In this document: in pieces, positions 54,593 through 63,342 of the stretch | How the letters are laid out: each line of letters begins with the position of its first letter | Position numbering within the stretch: the first letter of the stretch is position 1 | DNA from: CAWKAV01 sp963847735 | GTDB lineage: Bacteria > Desulfobacterota > Desulfuromonadia > Desulfuromonadales > BM103 | Assembly: GCA_963847735.1 (NCBI GenBank) | Contig: CAWKAV010000010.1 | Span: 40,435 to 104,434 of the forward strand | DNA: 64,000 nt | Direction: 5' to 3' | Program-made: the position numbers and the translations under genes | The notes under the pieces: generated by a model | Database searches by the model: none | Seen by the model: the letters and a program-made list of their open reading frames with translations, nothing else | Told to the model about the DNA's origin: nothing

Positions 54593-55495
54593 ATGAGTGA
54601 CATCATCAGTTGGCTCAAAGGAATAGAGGCCTCGGCCGCAAATCTTTATGCGCAGGCAGCCGTTGCTTTTCGCGACGACAAAGACTTCTCCCGGTTTTTG
54701 TCACTGATGGCCAGGGAAGAAAAACAACACGAACAATTTCTTCAACAAGCCAGTTCTTCCCTCTCGGGCAACGAGATCAAGCGTGCATGTTTTTATTTCG
54801 ATGAGCATTTTCGCCACACGGTTGAAGCCCCTTTTACTCGCGCCTGGCGTTTGTTGCAGGACGGTAATTTAACCAAAGACACTATGGTTGCTCTCCTTGT
54901 AGAAGCGGAATTTTCAGAATGGAATGAAATCTTCCTCTATACCTTGGATCTTTTGAAAATTGTGGATGAAGATATGCAAAAGGCCATTTCAGATGTCGAT
55001 CAACATAGGGAGCACATTCAGGAATTCATTTCATCATTACCAGAAGGTGACCGGCTTATCCAAAAGGTCGGGAAACAATCTCAGCCTGGCCGCAAGCGTG
55101 TTCTGATCGTTGAAAACAATCTCACGGTTGCCCGTATGCTGGAGGCTTTGGCTGAGAACCAAGTCGAAGTGATCATTGCCCGTGATGGTTACGAGGGGGG
55201 AGCCTGCCTACGGCAAGGGTCCTTTGACTTGATAGTTTCAGAAATTGAACTGCCGAATATGAACGGTATTGAGATGTACAAAGAGATTTCGGCAATAGAC
55301 CCCTCGATATATCGTCGATTCATGTTCTTCACCGGGTCAGAAAATCCAGAACATTTGAATTTTGTCAGGGCCTCGAAGATCTTGATGCTGCCAAAGCCGT
55401 CACCCGTGAAATTGATATGTGACATGATGAATGACGTTCTGGACTCAAGTTCTGCCCCGCAGAATGCTGGCAGCGACTGCACTGATTTACCCTAA
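54593..55495 (+). CDS. Ferritin-like domain fused to a pseudo-receiver (copy 2)
   Basis: 300 residues, a clear paralogue of the gene at 33286 with the same two-domain build: the ferritin-like domain (ANLYAQAAVAF, EEKQHEQFL, VEAEFSEWNEIFLY, DVDQHREHIQEF) and receiver (VLIVENNLTVARM, LIVSEIELPNMNG, LPKPSPVKLI). The Asp-to-Glu change at the phospho-site and the EN in place of DD are again present. Upstream sequences are also alike (CTAAATT, GGTTGAT, GATGCTGG), so the duplication included the leader. GAGGTGGG precedes the ATG. Confidence 0.8.
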   Translation: MSDIISWLKGIEASAANLYAQAAVAFRDDKDFSRFLSLMAREEKQHEQFLQQASSSLSGNEIKRACFYFDEHFRHTVEAPFTRAWRLLQDGNLTKDTMVALLVEAEFSEWNEIFLYTLDLLKIVDEDMQKAISDVDQHREHIQEFISSLPEGDRLIQKVGKQSQPGRKRVLIVENNLTVARMLEALAENQVEVIIARDGYEGGACLRQGSFDLIVSEIELPNMNGIEMYKEISAIDPSIYRRFMFFTGSENPEHLNFVRASKILMLPKPSPVKLICDMMNDVLDSSSAPQNAGSDCTDLP

Positions 55496-55756
55496 CCACC
55501 AATAGTCGATCGATCGCACCCACTTTGCTGACCCGGAGCTTCAGATCACTACCCTTGGCATCGGAGTCCTCAGCCTCACGGCTCGGGCTGTCGGGATCGT
55601 CGGGTGGAATGGCTTCTATGCTGCGCCTGGTGAACGGGAATTGCTTGGACAGAGTATGGCCCATCTTTAGTTGAATTTCTGGTTCACAGAATGAGCTGTT
55701 CTTTGCAATACAGATGGGGATGCCTGGATTGCTTAACTTTGTGGACGGTGCTGCGA

Positions 55757-55812
55757 AAAGTCCGGTCCTATTCCGGTCCGGAGGTTAAATTCGGGGTGGG
55801 GAGGGGAGGCAG
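55757..55812 (+). repeat. Module D dispersed repeat (copy 2)
   Basis: AAAGTCCGGTCCTATTCCGG followed by TCCGGAGG and GGGGAGGCAG. The 20 bases are shared exactly with 58242 onward. The stretch 55496-55913 has no other supported feature. Confidence 0.65.
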
Positions 55813-55913
55813 AATGGTGGAAGTTGGGGATATCGCCAAACTTTCGGATATTTTCCTGGTTCTGTTCTACACTGCATTACTGCGTGCCAAAGTATTGTTG
55901 ATGTAAATACCAA

Positions 55914-56459
55914 TCACTTCTCGAGATCGCGGTTTCCACTGGTTTTTTGCCAACTCAGATCAAACCGCAGAGCGCTTGAAAAAAGTCCACCGGAGAAAGT
56001 AGGAAAATAAAGCATCTCCAGGCATACCCACTTATAGCCGAGCCCAATCGTTGGAACCAAGACAGGTGTTACTCCGCCTATATTTGGCAGGTGATCCTTG
56101 TACCCGTAAACTATGCCGGGGTAGAGATTTCCTTGGAAGTAAAAATCTGAATCCTTGAATGTATTCAGTTTCGGCGAGCGAAAATTAACGCCTCCGAACA
56201 AGGTTTCGTCGTTATAGCTGTTTTTGAATCTGGATATGGAATATTTATCATAAGAGAGACCGATGAAATTGGAAACTTCATTGGTGCTATCTCCCGGATT
56301 CACATGCTGCGTAACAAGTCCCAGTGTTATGGAAATATCCATAGACTCCTGGGTCGGAGTGGAGTCCTCCACAGCAATCGCGCTCTGCGCAAAAACCATT
56401 CCCAGGAGAAGGGCCAGCCAAGCGGTTATTGGAATCAAATAAGAAAGTTTAAAAAACAT
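55914..56459 (-). CDS. Outer-membrane beta-barrel protein, unidentified
   Basis: 181 residues: signal peptide (cleavage near AIAVE), then alternating amphipathic strands (GLSYDKYSISRFKNSYND, LFGGVNFRSP, TPVLVPTIGLGYKWVCLEML). The pattern of T.H...N..N..IGL resembles small 8-strand barrels such as acyl-chain-modifying OMPs, but no catalytic residues can be confirmed. The native C-terminus lacks the usual terminal Phe. Confidence 0.6.
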   Translation of the reverse strand: MFFKLSYLIPITAWLALLLGMVFAQSAIAVEDSTPTQESMDISITLGLVTQHVNPGDSTNEVSNFIGLSYDKYSISRFKNSYNDETLFGGVNFRSPKLNTFKDSDFYFQGNLYPGIVYGYKDHLPNIGGVTPVLVPTIGLGYKWVCLEMLYFPTFSGGLFSSALRFDLSWQKTSGNRDLEK

Positions 56460-56648
56460 CAGTCAGACCATACGTTTACAAAATTATTGGGTCAAGAAAA
56501 TTATCAGGATGGCTCATTTCTTCCGCCCCAGAGATGCCCCGGAGCCCAAATCCTGCCCTGGCAGGCATTAATACTATATTCCTTGAGCCACTCAATTGTC
56601 AGTGAGAGATGTTTTAGATCCGGACCTGGAACGGAGGGCACAATAAAA

Positions 56649-56803
56649 GAGCGACCCCGGGAAGGTCGCTCCTTGTATAGAATGATCGGGATGAAGAGAT
56701 TCGAACCAGCGACCCCTGCTCCCGCAACTGAATCGTTTGCTTTGCTCTCTGTACGTACAGACTGCGGAACCGCCCGATTCAGTCCTGTCTAAATGCAGCG
56801 GGA
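56649..56803 (-). repeat. tRNA-Pro 3'-half relic, terminator and module B (copy f)
   Basis: On the minus strand: module B (TAAATGCAGCGGGA side, 56731-56803), anticodon arm GCGGGAGCAG, variable loop, GCTGG-TTCGAAT, acceptor CATCCCG-A-TCA, then a 10-base spacer and a perfect hairpin GAGCGACC/GGTCGCTC (56649-56671) with T-run. Best uninterrupted member of the family. Module B replaces the tRNA's 5' half. Confidence 0.75.
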
Positions 56804-56864
56804 CAAAGGTGTTAAAGGAACTATGGCAAGTGGATAATTGTCATGTTGCCAGAGAGGTGGCAAC

Positions 56865-57218
56865 TTAGTGATGTTTGTTTGCGTGGCGCTCAGAGGGGGC
56901 CCCGTTCTTATCTGGAGCCTTAGATGCCAGTGCTCCAGCAATAGCCTCTTCTGGTTGGGGAAAAGGCATTAAGTCCGCATCCAGGGTGGGCTCGGCCTTC
57001 TCATCTGGAAGGAAGATCCAGGTCTTCAGCACATACTTCTCTGCTGCTTTCAAATCCGATCCCAGTCGAAGTTTGCTCGATAACACATTCATTGCTATCC
57101 GTGCATTGTTCTCCAAGGCCGCCTCATACTCCTTGCTGGCCTTTAAATGGGCCACCATTTTGGGACGGTGTTTCTCCCAATGGATCTTGGCCAGATTCCT
57201 CATTGTCAGTTCGTCCAT
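56865..57218 (-). CDS. Hypothetical protein
   Basis: 117 residues, helical and charged at the N-terminus (MDELTMRNLAKIHWEKHRP), with a Pro/Ala-rich tail ending SERHANKHH. Similar small proteins accompany mobile regions, but no family is recognised. Its start is preceded by GAGGAAAAGG. Confidence 0.6.
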   Translation of the reverse strand: MDELTMRNLAKIHWEKHRPKMVAHLKASKEYEAALENNARIAMNVLSSKLRLGSDLKAAEKYVLKTWIFLPDEKAEPTLDADLMPFPQPEEAIAGALASKAPDKNGAPSERHANKHH

Positions 57219-57505
57219 TGCCTTTTCCTCGTTGCCTGGAAATATCTGCTCAGTTAATGACGGCTATTTAAAAACAGAAATTCGAGGATTGTTCTGAAAA
57301 TCTTCTAAGATAATGTAAAGAATACTATCAGAACAGTCTTAGTCAACGTGGAGAGATCTAAAAGCCGGGGTTGTATCTGGAAACTCAGATGAGCAAATGT
57401 GAAATTTTTAGATAGCCTGCAATGCGAGAAGAAAAGCCTGCCCCTTAGATAAGGACAGGCGGTATAGTGATACATGACCTTAAAGTTTATGCCGGGGGTG
57501 CATTA

Positions 57506-57670
57506 ATGAGAATGATGCTGATACTTTTTGGCGCTTCTGCTTTTGTTTATTTTGTGACAGGGATCAAGGGCAGGTTTCCGAGAAGGAAGAGACTCTACTT
57601 TGCTCTTGGAACATTCGTTGCTGTGTATTTGGTGACCATGATTTTGGTATTTATCGGAGGGAACCCCTGA
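57506..57670 (+). CDS. Small two-span membrane protein
   Basis: 54 residues, MRMMLILFGASAFVYFVTGI, a basic loop (GRFPRRKRL) and a second span. GGGGGTG precedes the ATG at 57506; an in-frame start at 57467 is possible. Function unknown. Confidence 0.5.
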   Translation: MRMMLILFGASAFVYFVTGIKGRFPRRKRLYFALGTFVAVYLVTMILVFIGGNP

Positions 57671-57852
57671 TACCTTGAGATGTTTTAGGGGGCGTTGTTA
57701 AATGATGACTATTCAATCAACCCATATGTCTCCCTTGGAAATGAAAATGTCGAAACTCGCAGGAGCAGGCCGCATTTATAGATATTTTCACTTGTGAAGG
57801 TTATGGGATACGATCGAGAAGTCAGTTTCAACCGACTCGAAAGGAATCTACG

Positions 57853-58104
57853 ATGGGAGAAGAATATGAAGTGAAGTACTCTCCGCTATGTCAGGTGGTT
57901 GAGCGTGAGGGGAAAAGTGTAGATGTACAAATCTATGAACATGATGAAGGTGGTTGGATTCTGGAAGTGGTAGATGAGCATGATAATTCGACTCTCTGGG
58001 AGGAGCCTTTTGATACTGACCAAGAAGCCTTTGATGAGGTGATCCGTACTATAGAGGAAGAGGGTATTGATTCGCTGATTGGTCCGCCATCAAGTCTCCA
58101 CTAG
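57853..58104 (+). CDS. Small acidic hypothetical protein
   Basis: 83 residues, very acidic, opening MGEEYEVKYSPLCQVVEREG and with EGGWILEVVDEHDNSTLWEE. AAGGA lies 7 bases before the ATG. It seems to be a conserved soluble protein type, but I cannot name the family. Its last 55 bases overlap the integrase relic on the other strand. Confidence 0.6.
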   Translation: MGEEYEVKYSPLCQVVEREGKSVDVQIYEHDEGGWILEVVDEHDNSTLWEEPFDTDQEAFDEVIRTIEEEGIDSLIGPPSSLH

Positions 58105-58237
58105 GCATATCAACGGCCCGTTCAATCACCCCTGCCATGTTGTCCGTGGCTTTCTGCAAACTATCATCCACCATATGGGTATACCTATGGGTCATCGAGA
58201 CGTCGCTATGGTCCAAGGGTTTGCTGACGTCATACAT
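58049..58237 (-). pseudogene. Tyrosine recombinase (phage integrase) C-terminal relic
   Basis: The frame reads DHSDVSMTHRYTHMVDDSL followed by QKATDNMAGVIER, the C-terminal (G)HSxxxMTxRYTH motif with the catalytic Tyr of tyrosine recombinases and the following helix. The rest of the gene is missing: the relic begins within a few bases of module D (58241). It fits remains of an integrative element. Confidence 0.75.
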
Positions 58238-58240
58238 ACG

Positions 58241-58299
58241 GAAAGTCCGGTCCTATTCCGGTCCTGAGTGAGTTTTATGGGGGGGAGGGAGGGGTGCAG
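58241..58299 (+). repeat. Module D dispersed repeat (copy 3)
   Basis: Begins GAAAGTCCGGTCCTATTCCG, next to the integrase relic; shares an exact 20-base core with copy 2 and then a G-rich tail. Confidence 0.65.
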
Positions 58300-58303
58300 A
58301 AAT

Positions 58304-58333
58304 GAAAAAGCCCCAACCGAGGTGGTAGGGGCT
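58304..58333 (-). terminator. Rho-independent terminator
   Basis: AGCCCC (58309-58314) and GGGGCT (58328-58333) pair; on the minus strand TTTTT follows. Ends the PEP-CTERM gene. Confidence 0.85.
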
Positions 58334-58363
58334 CATAATTGGTCGTAAATGATTTACTAAAGT

Positions 58364-59203
58364 CTACTCTTTCTTTCTCCGGCGAACTAAAAAGCCGAGA
58401 CCGGCCAGGCCAGCGCCAAGAAGAATGAAAGTAGAGGGTTCCGGTACAGGGGGTATTCTAGGTGAGCCCAGCAATATCCATTCCTCAAAGCCGCCATGAT
58501 CTGATTGAGTAAAACTCGCCCAGACATAAAGAAAGTCATCAGCTGCAACACCCGCAAAGTTCCCCGCGGGCACTTCTAGCAACATATCAAGGTTCTGACC
58601 TGATCCTTTCCAAAGGTTATAGTGTAAAAGAATGTCATTGTCTTCAGTTAATGTGTCAAGATTAAATTTAACTTTTCCACTATTTGCACCCAGCAAGCTA
58701 GCCAAAGAAGCATAGGTGACGTTGTCCACGTTATTTTTGTTCACGAGAGAACCACCAGCCGCATTCGGGAGCACCCAGACTATAAATTCATTTAACATTA
58801 AAGTTTCATTGATATTTTTAGGCTCGTCAATATCCAGAGCAAAACCCCAATTTGCGGCTTGCAGATCACCCAATGTGATAGCATTGTTATAGCTCGGCCT
58901 TTGATCATCGTACGGCAACGGTTTCCCATCTGTGTTTACGCCACTTTCTGTCCCTCCCGCATTAATCGTTAAGAATGGCTGTATGATACCTGTTCCTGAC
59001 GAACCATCATGAAATGTGTCTTGCATAGTCTGATCAAACTCTGTTGCAACAGCACCGGTTGTTCCTATATTGAAAGACTGCCCTAGGTCTGCCAGTTCGT
59101 ACAGATTGTACGTTGGGATGGCGGAAGCGATATTTGCAGTAGACAGCAGGCCAAATCCGACAAACATTGTAACGGTCAAAAGTTTTAGTATTTGCTCTTT
59201 CAT
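58364..59203 (-). CDS. PEP-CTERM sorting-domain protein
   Basis: 279 residues: signal peptide (cleavage near ASAIP), an unidentified beta-rich middle and a C-terminal PEP-CTERM tag, VPEPSTFILLGAGLAGLGFL followed by VRRRKKE. PEP-CTERM proteins are processed by exosortase and sent to the outer surface, usually in exopolysaccharide producers, in keeping with pga in this window. AT-rich promoter region 59204-59400 follows upstream. Confidence 0.92.
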   Translation of the reverse strand: MKEQILKLLTVTMFVGFGLLSTANIASAIPTYNLYELADLGQSFNIGTTGAVATEFDQTMQDTFHDGSSGTGIIQPFLTINAGGTESGVNTDGKPLPYDDQRPSYNNAITLGDLQAANWGFALDIDEPKNINETLMLNEFIVWVLPNAAGGSLVNKNNVDNVTYASLASLLGANSGKVKFNLDTLTEDNDILLHYNLWKGSGQNLDMLLEVPAGNFAGVAADDFLYVWASFTQSDHGGFEEWILLGSPRIPPVPEPSTFILLGAGLAGLGFLVRRRKKE

Positions 59204-59689
59204 AGAACCCCCTTAAGAAATCCTTTGCATGGCTACCTTTAAGTTATAGACTCAAGAAAAAATTAAAAATAATAAAATATATATCAGCAAAAAATATGCC
59301 AGTATACAAGTAGCTGATTTATATGTATTTTAATTATTATAAAATATAACTGTAAATCTTATCGACAAGTTCAAGGTATATGTCTTTTGTGATTTTTTGT
59401 GTGCGTAGGTATAGTTTGCGCTTAGCAAGCTAATCGCAAAGAATCGCCGGTTTGGACTCAATGGCTTCCTTGAACGATATGGCATCGAAGGGTTCACCGT
59501 CGATGCTTAATTCGCTTATGCAAATCAAATGTTCCTTCATGACATTGCCCCAGAGATGCCGCTCCGTACCGGATCTGCCCCGGAGATCAACCCCCGCCCC
59601 GGAACACACAAGACATCATTCTCTGGATACTCAAATTGTCACTTAGGAAGTCCCTCTGGACCAGACCTGGACCGGAGGACAAGAGAAAA

Positions 59690-59742
59690 GAGCGATCCCG
59701 GGAAGGTCGCTCCTTGTATAGAATGGCCGGAATGACTGGATT
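59690..59742 (-). repeat. tRNA-Pro 3'-half relic plus terminator, left part (copy g)
   Basis: Hairpin GAGCGATC/GGTCGCTC (59690-59712) and, on the minus strand, acceptor CATTCCG-G-CCA with T-stem CCAGT. Cut in the T-loop by insertion sequence copy 2. Joining it to 61139 onward restores GCTGG-TTCGAAT-CCAGT. Confidence 0.8.
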
Positions 59743-59843
59743 TGGATTTGATGAAATGGTCTCCCCCCGCTACTCAAATCGGCGTCAATGCGCCATGATG
59801 GAAGAAGTAACTTACCATCAACGTAGAGCGAGAGGAGACCAAG

Positions 59844-60926
59844 ATGAATATTACCACTGTCGGCTTGGATTTAGCAAAAAGCGTCTTTCACGTTGTCTGT
59901 TTCAACGATCGGGATAAAGAGGTCAAGAAACGAATACTGCGACGCAATCAGGTGCTTGAATTCTTCACTCAGTGACCACCCTGTCGGATCGGCATGGAGG
60001 CTTGTGCCAGCGCTCATTACTGGGGGAGACAATTGAGTGACATTGGCCATGATGTGAAGTTGATTTCACCTCAGCACGTAAAACCCTACGTACGCGGCAA
60101 TAAGAATGATTACAACGATGCTCGTGCCATTGCAGAGGCAGCGAACCGACCATCCATGCCGTTTGTTGGTATCAAAACCGTTCAAGAACAGGATATGCAA
60201 GCCATCCATCGTATGCGTTCCCAATGTTTGCGAGATCGCACAGCTCTGAGCAATTCCACCCGAGGTTTGCTCGGCGAGGACGGTATCGTTTTCGCAAAAG
60301 GGGTTCCCACTCTTCGCAGGAAGATTCCAGAGATTCTGGACGATGCAGAAAATGGCTTGAGTCTTGATTTCCGTAATCTTCTTGCAAGGCGTTATGAACA
60401 GCGGGTTGAAATAGATGAACACATTTCGTTTTACACAAAGAAACTGGAACGTGTAAGCCGAGAAGATGATCCCTGCCAGCGACTACAGACTGTTCCAGGA
60501 TTTGGGCCGATTGTGGCGAGTGCTTTCCGTAGTGACATAGGTGATGGACGCGCTTATGCACGAGGTCGAGATGCCGCAGCATCTATTGGACTGGTTCCAC
60601 GACAGTATAGCAGTGGCGGCAAAAATGTTCTCTTAGGCATAAGCAAGCGTGGGAACAAAGATCTTCGTACGCAGTTGGTTCACGGAGCGCGGGCCGTTGT
60701 TCTTCAAGCTGCCAACAAAGATGATCCATTGAGCCGCTGGATCAATCGTATCCGTGAAGAGCGAGGTTGGAATAAGGCTGTCGTCGCCCTGGCGAATAAA
60801 ATGGCGCGTATCGGCTGGGCCATCTTGAGACACAATATCAACCTTCAAAAACATAACGGTAAAGGTTGTCGGAAAATATTAACGGAAGAAAAAGGGGAAT
60901 CCCACCACAAATTGCGAAGGCTTTGA
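59844..60926 (+). pseudogene. IS110/IS1111 transposase with in-frame TGA, copy 2
   Basis: Identical protein to copy 1, including the TGA at codon 44 (59973-59975). A silent C-to-T change near 60298 separates the two. The catalytic motifs GLDLAK, GMEA, KNDYNDA and QYSSGGK are otherwise intact. Since both copies share the stop, it arose before the copying. Confidence 0.85.
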
Positions 60927-60946
60927 CGTCAGTAATGGCAAAACAG

Positions 60947-61122
60947 GTCAGACCGGCGTATCGAAAACCTGTTTGGTTCGAAGGTTCATGAAAACCGTGG
61001 ATTCGAGAAGGACGATGCGCGCGAAAATCATTTAGGCCCGGTGGCGTAAAGTCCTCCACAAAGAGGCCGGATATACGGCAGCAATCCTGTCCCTGTCATT
61101 CAGTACAAAGCCCTTGCAAAGA
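60947..61122 (+). ncRNA. Candidate bridge RNA/seekRNA, copy 2
   Basis: Same as copy 1: outer stem 60956-60963 with 61013-61020, guides TGGTTCGAA (60974-60982) and TGGATTCGA (60998-61006). Confidence 0.65.
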
Positions 61123-61138
61123 GGGGGGAGACCATATA

Positions 61139-61240
61139 CGAACCAGCGACCCCCTGCTCCCGAAGCAGACTCGTTCGCTTCGCTCTCTGTGCGTACAAAC
61201 TGCGGAACTTCCCGATTCAGTCCTGACTAAATGCAGCGAG
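61139..61240 (-). repeat. tRNA-Pro relic right part with module B (copy g)
   Basis: GAACCAGCGACCCCCTGCTC then CCGAAGCAG (T-stem, variable loop, anticodon arm CTGC-TTCGGGA-GCAG with anticodon CGG on the minus strand), followed by module B to about 61240. Confidence 0.8.
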
Positions 61241-61335
61241 ATGTCGCATACAAGCAAATGTTTGGCAGGCTTCCCTTGGCTAGGGGGAAAATAGCCCCAC
61301 TTTCCAGGAGGTGGAGAGCAGGGTTTAAAATATAT

Positions 61336-62040
61336 TTAGTCAACTCCTCCTGCTGCTTCTAGAATAGACACCATCTTTGTATATCCTCTCGACCGTGCTA
61401 GCGACAGAGGTGTTTGACCCTGCTGATCAGCAATGTTGACATTTGCTCCTGCATCAACCAGCGCTTTGAGTGTTTCTAAATGTCTTTTGCCTCCATCTCC
61501 TAACACAATGGACTCAATCAGTGCCGTCCAGCCAAGATTGTTGATATGGTCAAGTGGAGCACCGGCATTAATCAATATTTGAACAACTTCAAAATGCCCC
61601 AGATGTGCAGCAGCAATCAGAGCTGTCCCATCATAGCGGCTGGTTACGTTTTTTGCACTTCCACCCAACTCCAATGACAGCTTGAGAGTAGGGATGTCAT
61701 TTTCAACCGCTGCGATTGTCACAATATCGTAACGATCATTTTCCAAGGCATTTGGATCAACTCCAGCATTTGCCAGTATCCGCATTACTTCGTGGTGTCC
61801 CCCAAAAGCTGCAACATGAAGTGGCGTTCTCCCATGATTATCTCTAATGTTCGGATTTCCACCGTTGGCAATGAGGTCATTAAGCTCATTCGCATCACCT
61901 TTTGCCGCAGCGGCCATGATCCCTTTATATTGTGAAACTTCAATTGCTGATGGCGGACTCTGAGCTGTCGCGGTGGATGAACAGCTTAATACGAGCAACA
62001 AGAGGACTATATTACGCAGTTTCTCCGAAGTGGCTGCCAT
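61336..62040 (-). CDS. Secreted ankyrin-repeat protein
   Basis: 234 residues: signal peptide (cleavage near TATAQ), then five to six ankyrin repeats (for example NIRDNHGRTPLHVAAFGGHH and NIADQQGQTPLSLARSRGY). Probably a periplasmic protein-protein binding scaffold; some such proteins pair with catalases or act in stress response. GGAAGGAAA precedes the start at 62040. Flanked by direct repeats of GCCCCACTTTCCAGGAG at 61294 and 62081. Confidence 0.85.
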   Translation of the reverse strand: MAATSEKLRNIVLLLLVLSCSSTATAQSPPSAIEVSQYKGIMAAAAKGDANELNDLIANGGNPNIRDNHGRTPLHVAAFGGHHEVMRILANAGVDPNALENDRYDIVTIAAVENDIPTLKLSLELGGSAKNVTSRYDGTALIAAAHLGHFEVVQILINAGAPLDHINNLGWTALIESIVLGDGGKRHLETLKALVDAGANVNIADQQGQTPLSLARSRGYTKMVSILEAAGGVD

Positions 62041-62074
62041 GGCTATTTCCTTCCCTTGATTCCTGACATTCAAG

Positions 62075-62111
62075 AAAAAAGCCCCACTTTCCAGGAGGGG
62101 GAGAGTGGGGC
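62075..62111 (-). terminator. Hairpin with T-run upstream of the ankyrin gene
   Basis: GCCCCACT (62081-62088) pairs with AGTGGGGC (62104-62111), and the A6 tract 62075-62080 gives a U-run on the minus strand. A decayed second copy lies at 61294-61324, downstream of the gene. Confidence 0.7.
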
Positions 62112-62271
62112 AACGGGTTTGTGGGTTTTTCGTTTGGAGGAAGAGCATGAAGAAGCTCTGTTGATAAATATCTTACTAAATTGGTCAGACATGTCAACAG
62201 AAAAAATGCCCTATAAAATTGAAATATTTCTGGGACAGGTGTGCTACTAAACTGCGCTATTTCTTCAAAAT

Positions 62272-62375
62272 ATGGCCATAGCTCACCTGCTTCCGAAGCA
62301 GACTCGTTCGCTTTGCTCCCTGTGCCTACAGACTGCGGAACATCCCGATTCAGTCCTGACTAAATGCAGCGGGAT
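62272..62375 (-). repeat. Module B repeat with anticodon-arm remnant (copy h)
   Basis: TGGCCATAGCTCACCTGCTT then CCGAAGCAG and a good copy of module B. Very similar to copy d. The following 62376-62650 shows no gene. Confidence 0.7.
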
Positions 62376-62656
62376 TAAGGCTTTTAGAAAGCTATGGAAA
62401 GAGGGCCGTTGTCAGAGAAATGTCTGTGGGGACAAAAAAAGAACGGTAAGCCTTAGGTAAAGTCAGTAATAAGGCCCATCTCACAATTTACCGCAGAGAA
62501 GTTTAGGAAAAAAGAGTTGCAACAGCATTAATAAGAATATGCTCTGATAGGTGCCTTCGGGTTACTTCTAATCGTGACTTTTGAGAGTCAAATAAGTAAT
62601 CCTAGCCGCATATTCGGCCAGTCAAAACATAAAAGAAAAATAATTATTATTGATGT

Positions 62657-62674
62657 AGACAGACCGTTCTGTAT
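62657..62674. promoter_or_regulatory. TetR operator (autoregulation)
   Basis: AGACAGAC, 2 bases, TTCTGTAT: a palindrome with a perfect left arm and a 6/8 right arm, 16 bases before the tetR start, matching the site in front of the osmC-like gene. Confidence 0.75.
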
Positions 62675-62690
62675 ATGTTAACTTCGCACC

Positions 62691-63284
62691 ATGAACAAGT
62701 CACGTACTGACATAGCTCCACGAGAGCGGATTCTGGAAACTGCAGCGGACCTCTTCTTCCGCCAGGGCTTCCGTGCTACAGGCGTCAACGAGGTCATTGC
62801 CAAGTCAGGGGTTGCCAAAGCCACTTTCTACAACCACTTTCCGACCAAAGACGATTTGTGCCTGGCGTACCTTCGGGATCGCAACATCTCCGAATTTGAG
62901 GCGATCAGTGCTTTTGTTCAGGATCATGACAATCCCCGGGAGCGATTCCTGGCTGCCATGCAATCGGTGCAACCCTGGCTTGAAGCCAATAACCTACGCG
63001 GCTGCGCCTTTCTCAACATGGTGGCAGAAGTTCCCGATCCACGTAATCTGCTCCGCCGTGAAGGTCTGCAACACTATGAGGCTCTCAGGCAATTGATCCG
63101 GAAATTGGCCGAGGATCTGATCGCATCGGAACCTCAACAATATAGGGGGCTTGATGCCCAGGTTCTGGCTGATGATTACATGGTGATTCTCGGGGGGGCA
63201 ATCGCCATGACCGAGATTTACCATGATATCTGGCCAGCTATTCAGGGCGTGGAGTTGATCAGGCGTCTTATCACCCGAGGGTAA
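62691..63284 (+). CDS. TetR-family repressor
   Basis: 197 residues with an N-terminal TetR helix-turn-helix (GFRATGVNEVIAKSGVAKAT and FYNHFPTKDDL) and a helical ligand domain containing two cysteines-or-so motifs such as NNLRGCAFLNM. The cysteine in that stretch could sense an electrophile or oxidant, as in AcuR/NemR-like relatives. It likely represses itself and the osmC-like gene that starts 58 bases later. Confidence 0.9.
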   Translation: MNKSRTDIAPRERILETAADLFFRQGFRATGVNEVIAKSGVAKATFYNHFPTKDDLCLAYLRDRNISEFEAISAFVQDHDNPRERFLAAMQSVQPWLEANNLRGCAFLNMVAEVPDPRNLLRREGLQHYEALRQLIRKLAEDLIASEPQQYRGLDAQVLADDYMVILGGAIAMTEIYHDIWPAIQGVELIRRLITRG

Positions 63285-63306
63285 ATATATTTTTTACCCC
63301 ACAGCA

Positions 63307-63324
63307 AGACAGACCTGTCTGTCT
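63307..63324. promoter_or_regulatory. TetR operator in front of the osmC-like gene
   Basis: AGACAGAC-CT-GTCTGTCT, a perfect 8-2-8 palindrome 18 bases before the ATG and sharing its left arm with the tetR upstream site. Confidence 0.85.
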
Positions 63325-63342
63325 TTACAAAGGAGAACCATC

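Larger units (their letters stand above)
59743..61138 (+). mobile_element. IS1111-group insertion sequence, copy 2
   Basis: Same length, inverted repeats (59756-59768 and 61123-61135), gene and right end as copy 1, in the same orientation and at the same position within the same repeat. The near-identity points to a recent copying event or gene conversion. Confidence 0.85.

Noticed and set aside
56649..56803. A functional tRNA gene at the tRNA-like repeats
   Set aside because: The D-arm and 5' acceptor strand are missing in all copies; only the 3' half can be aligned.
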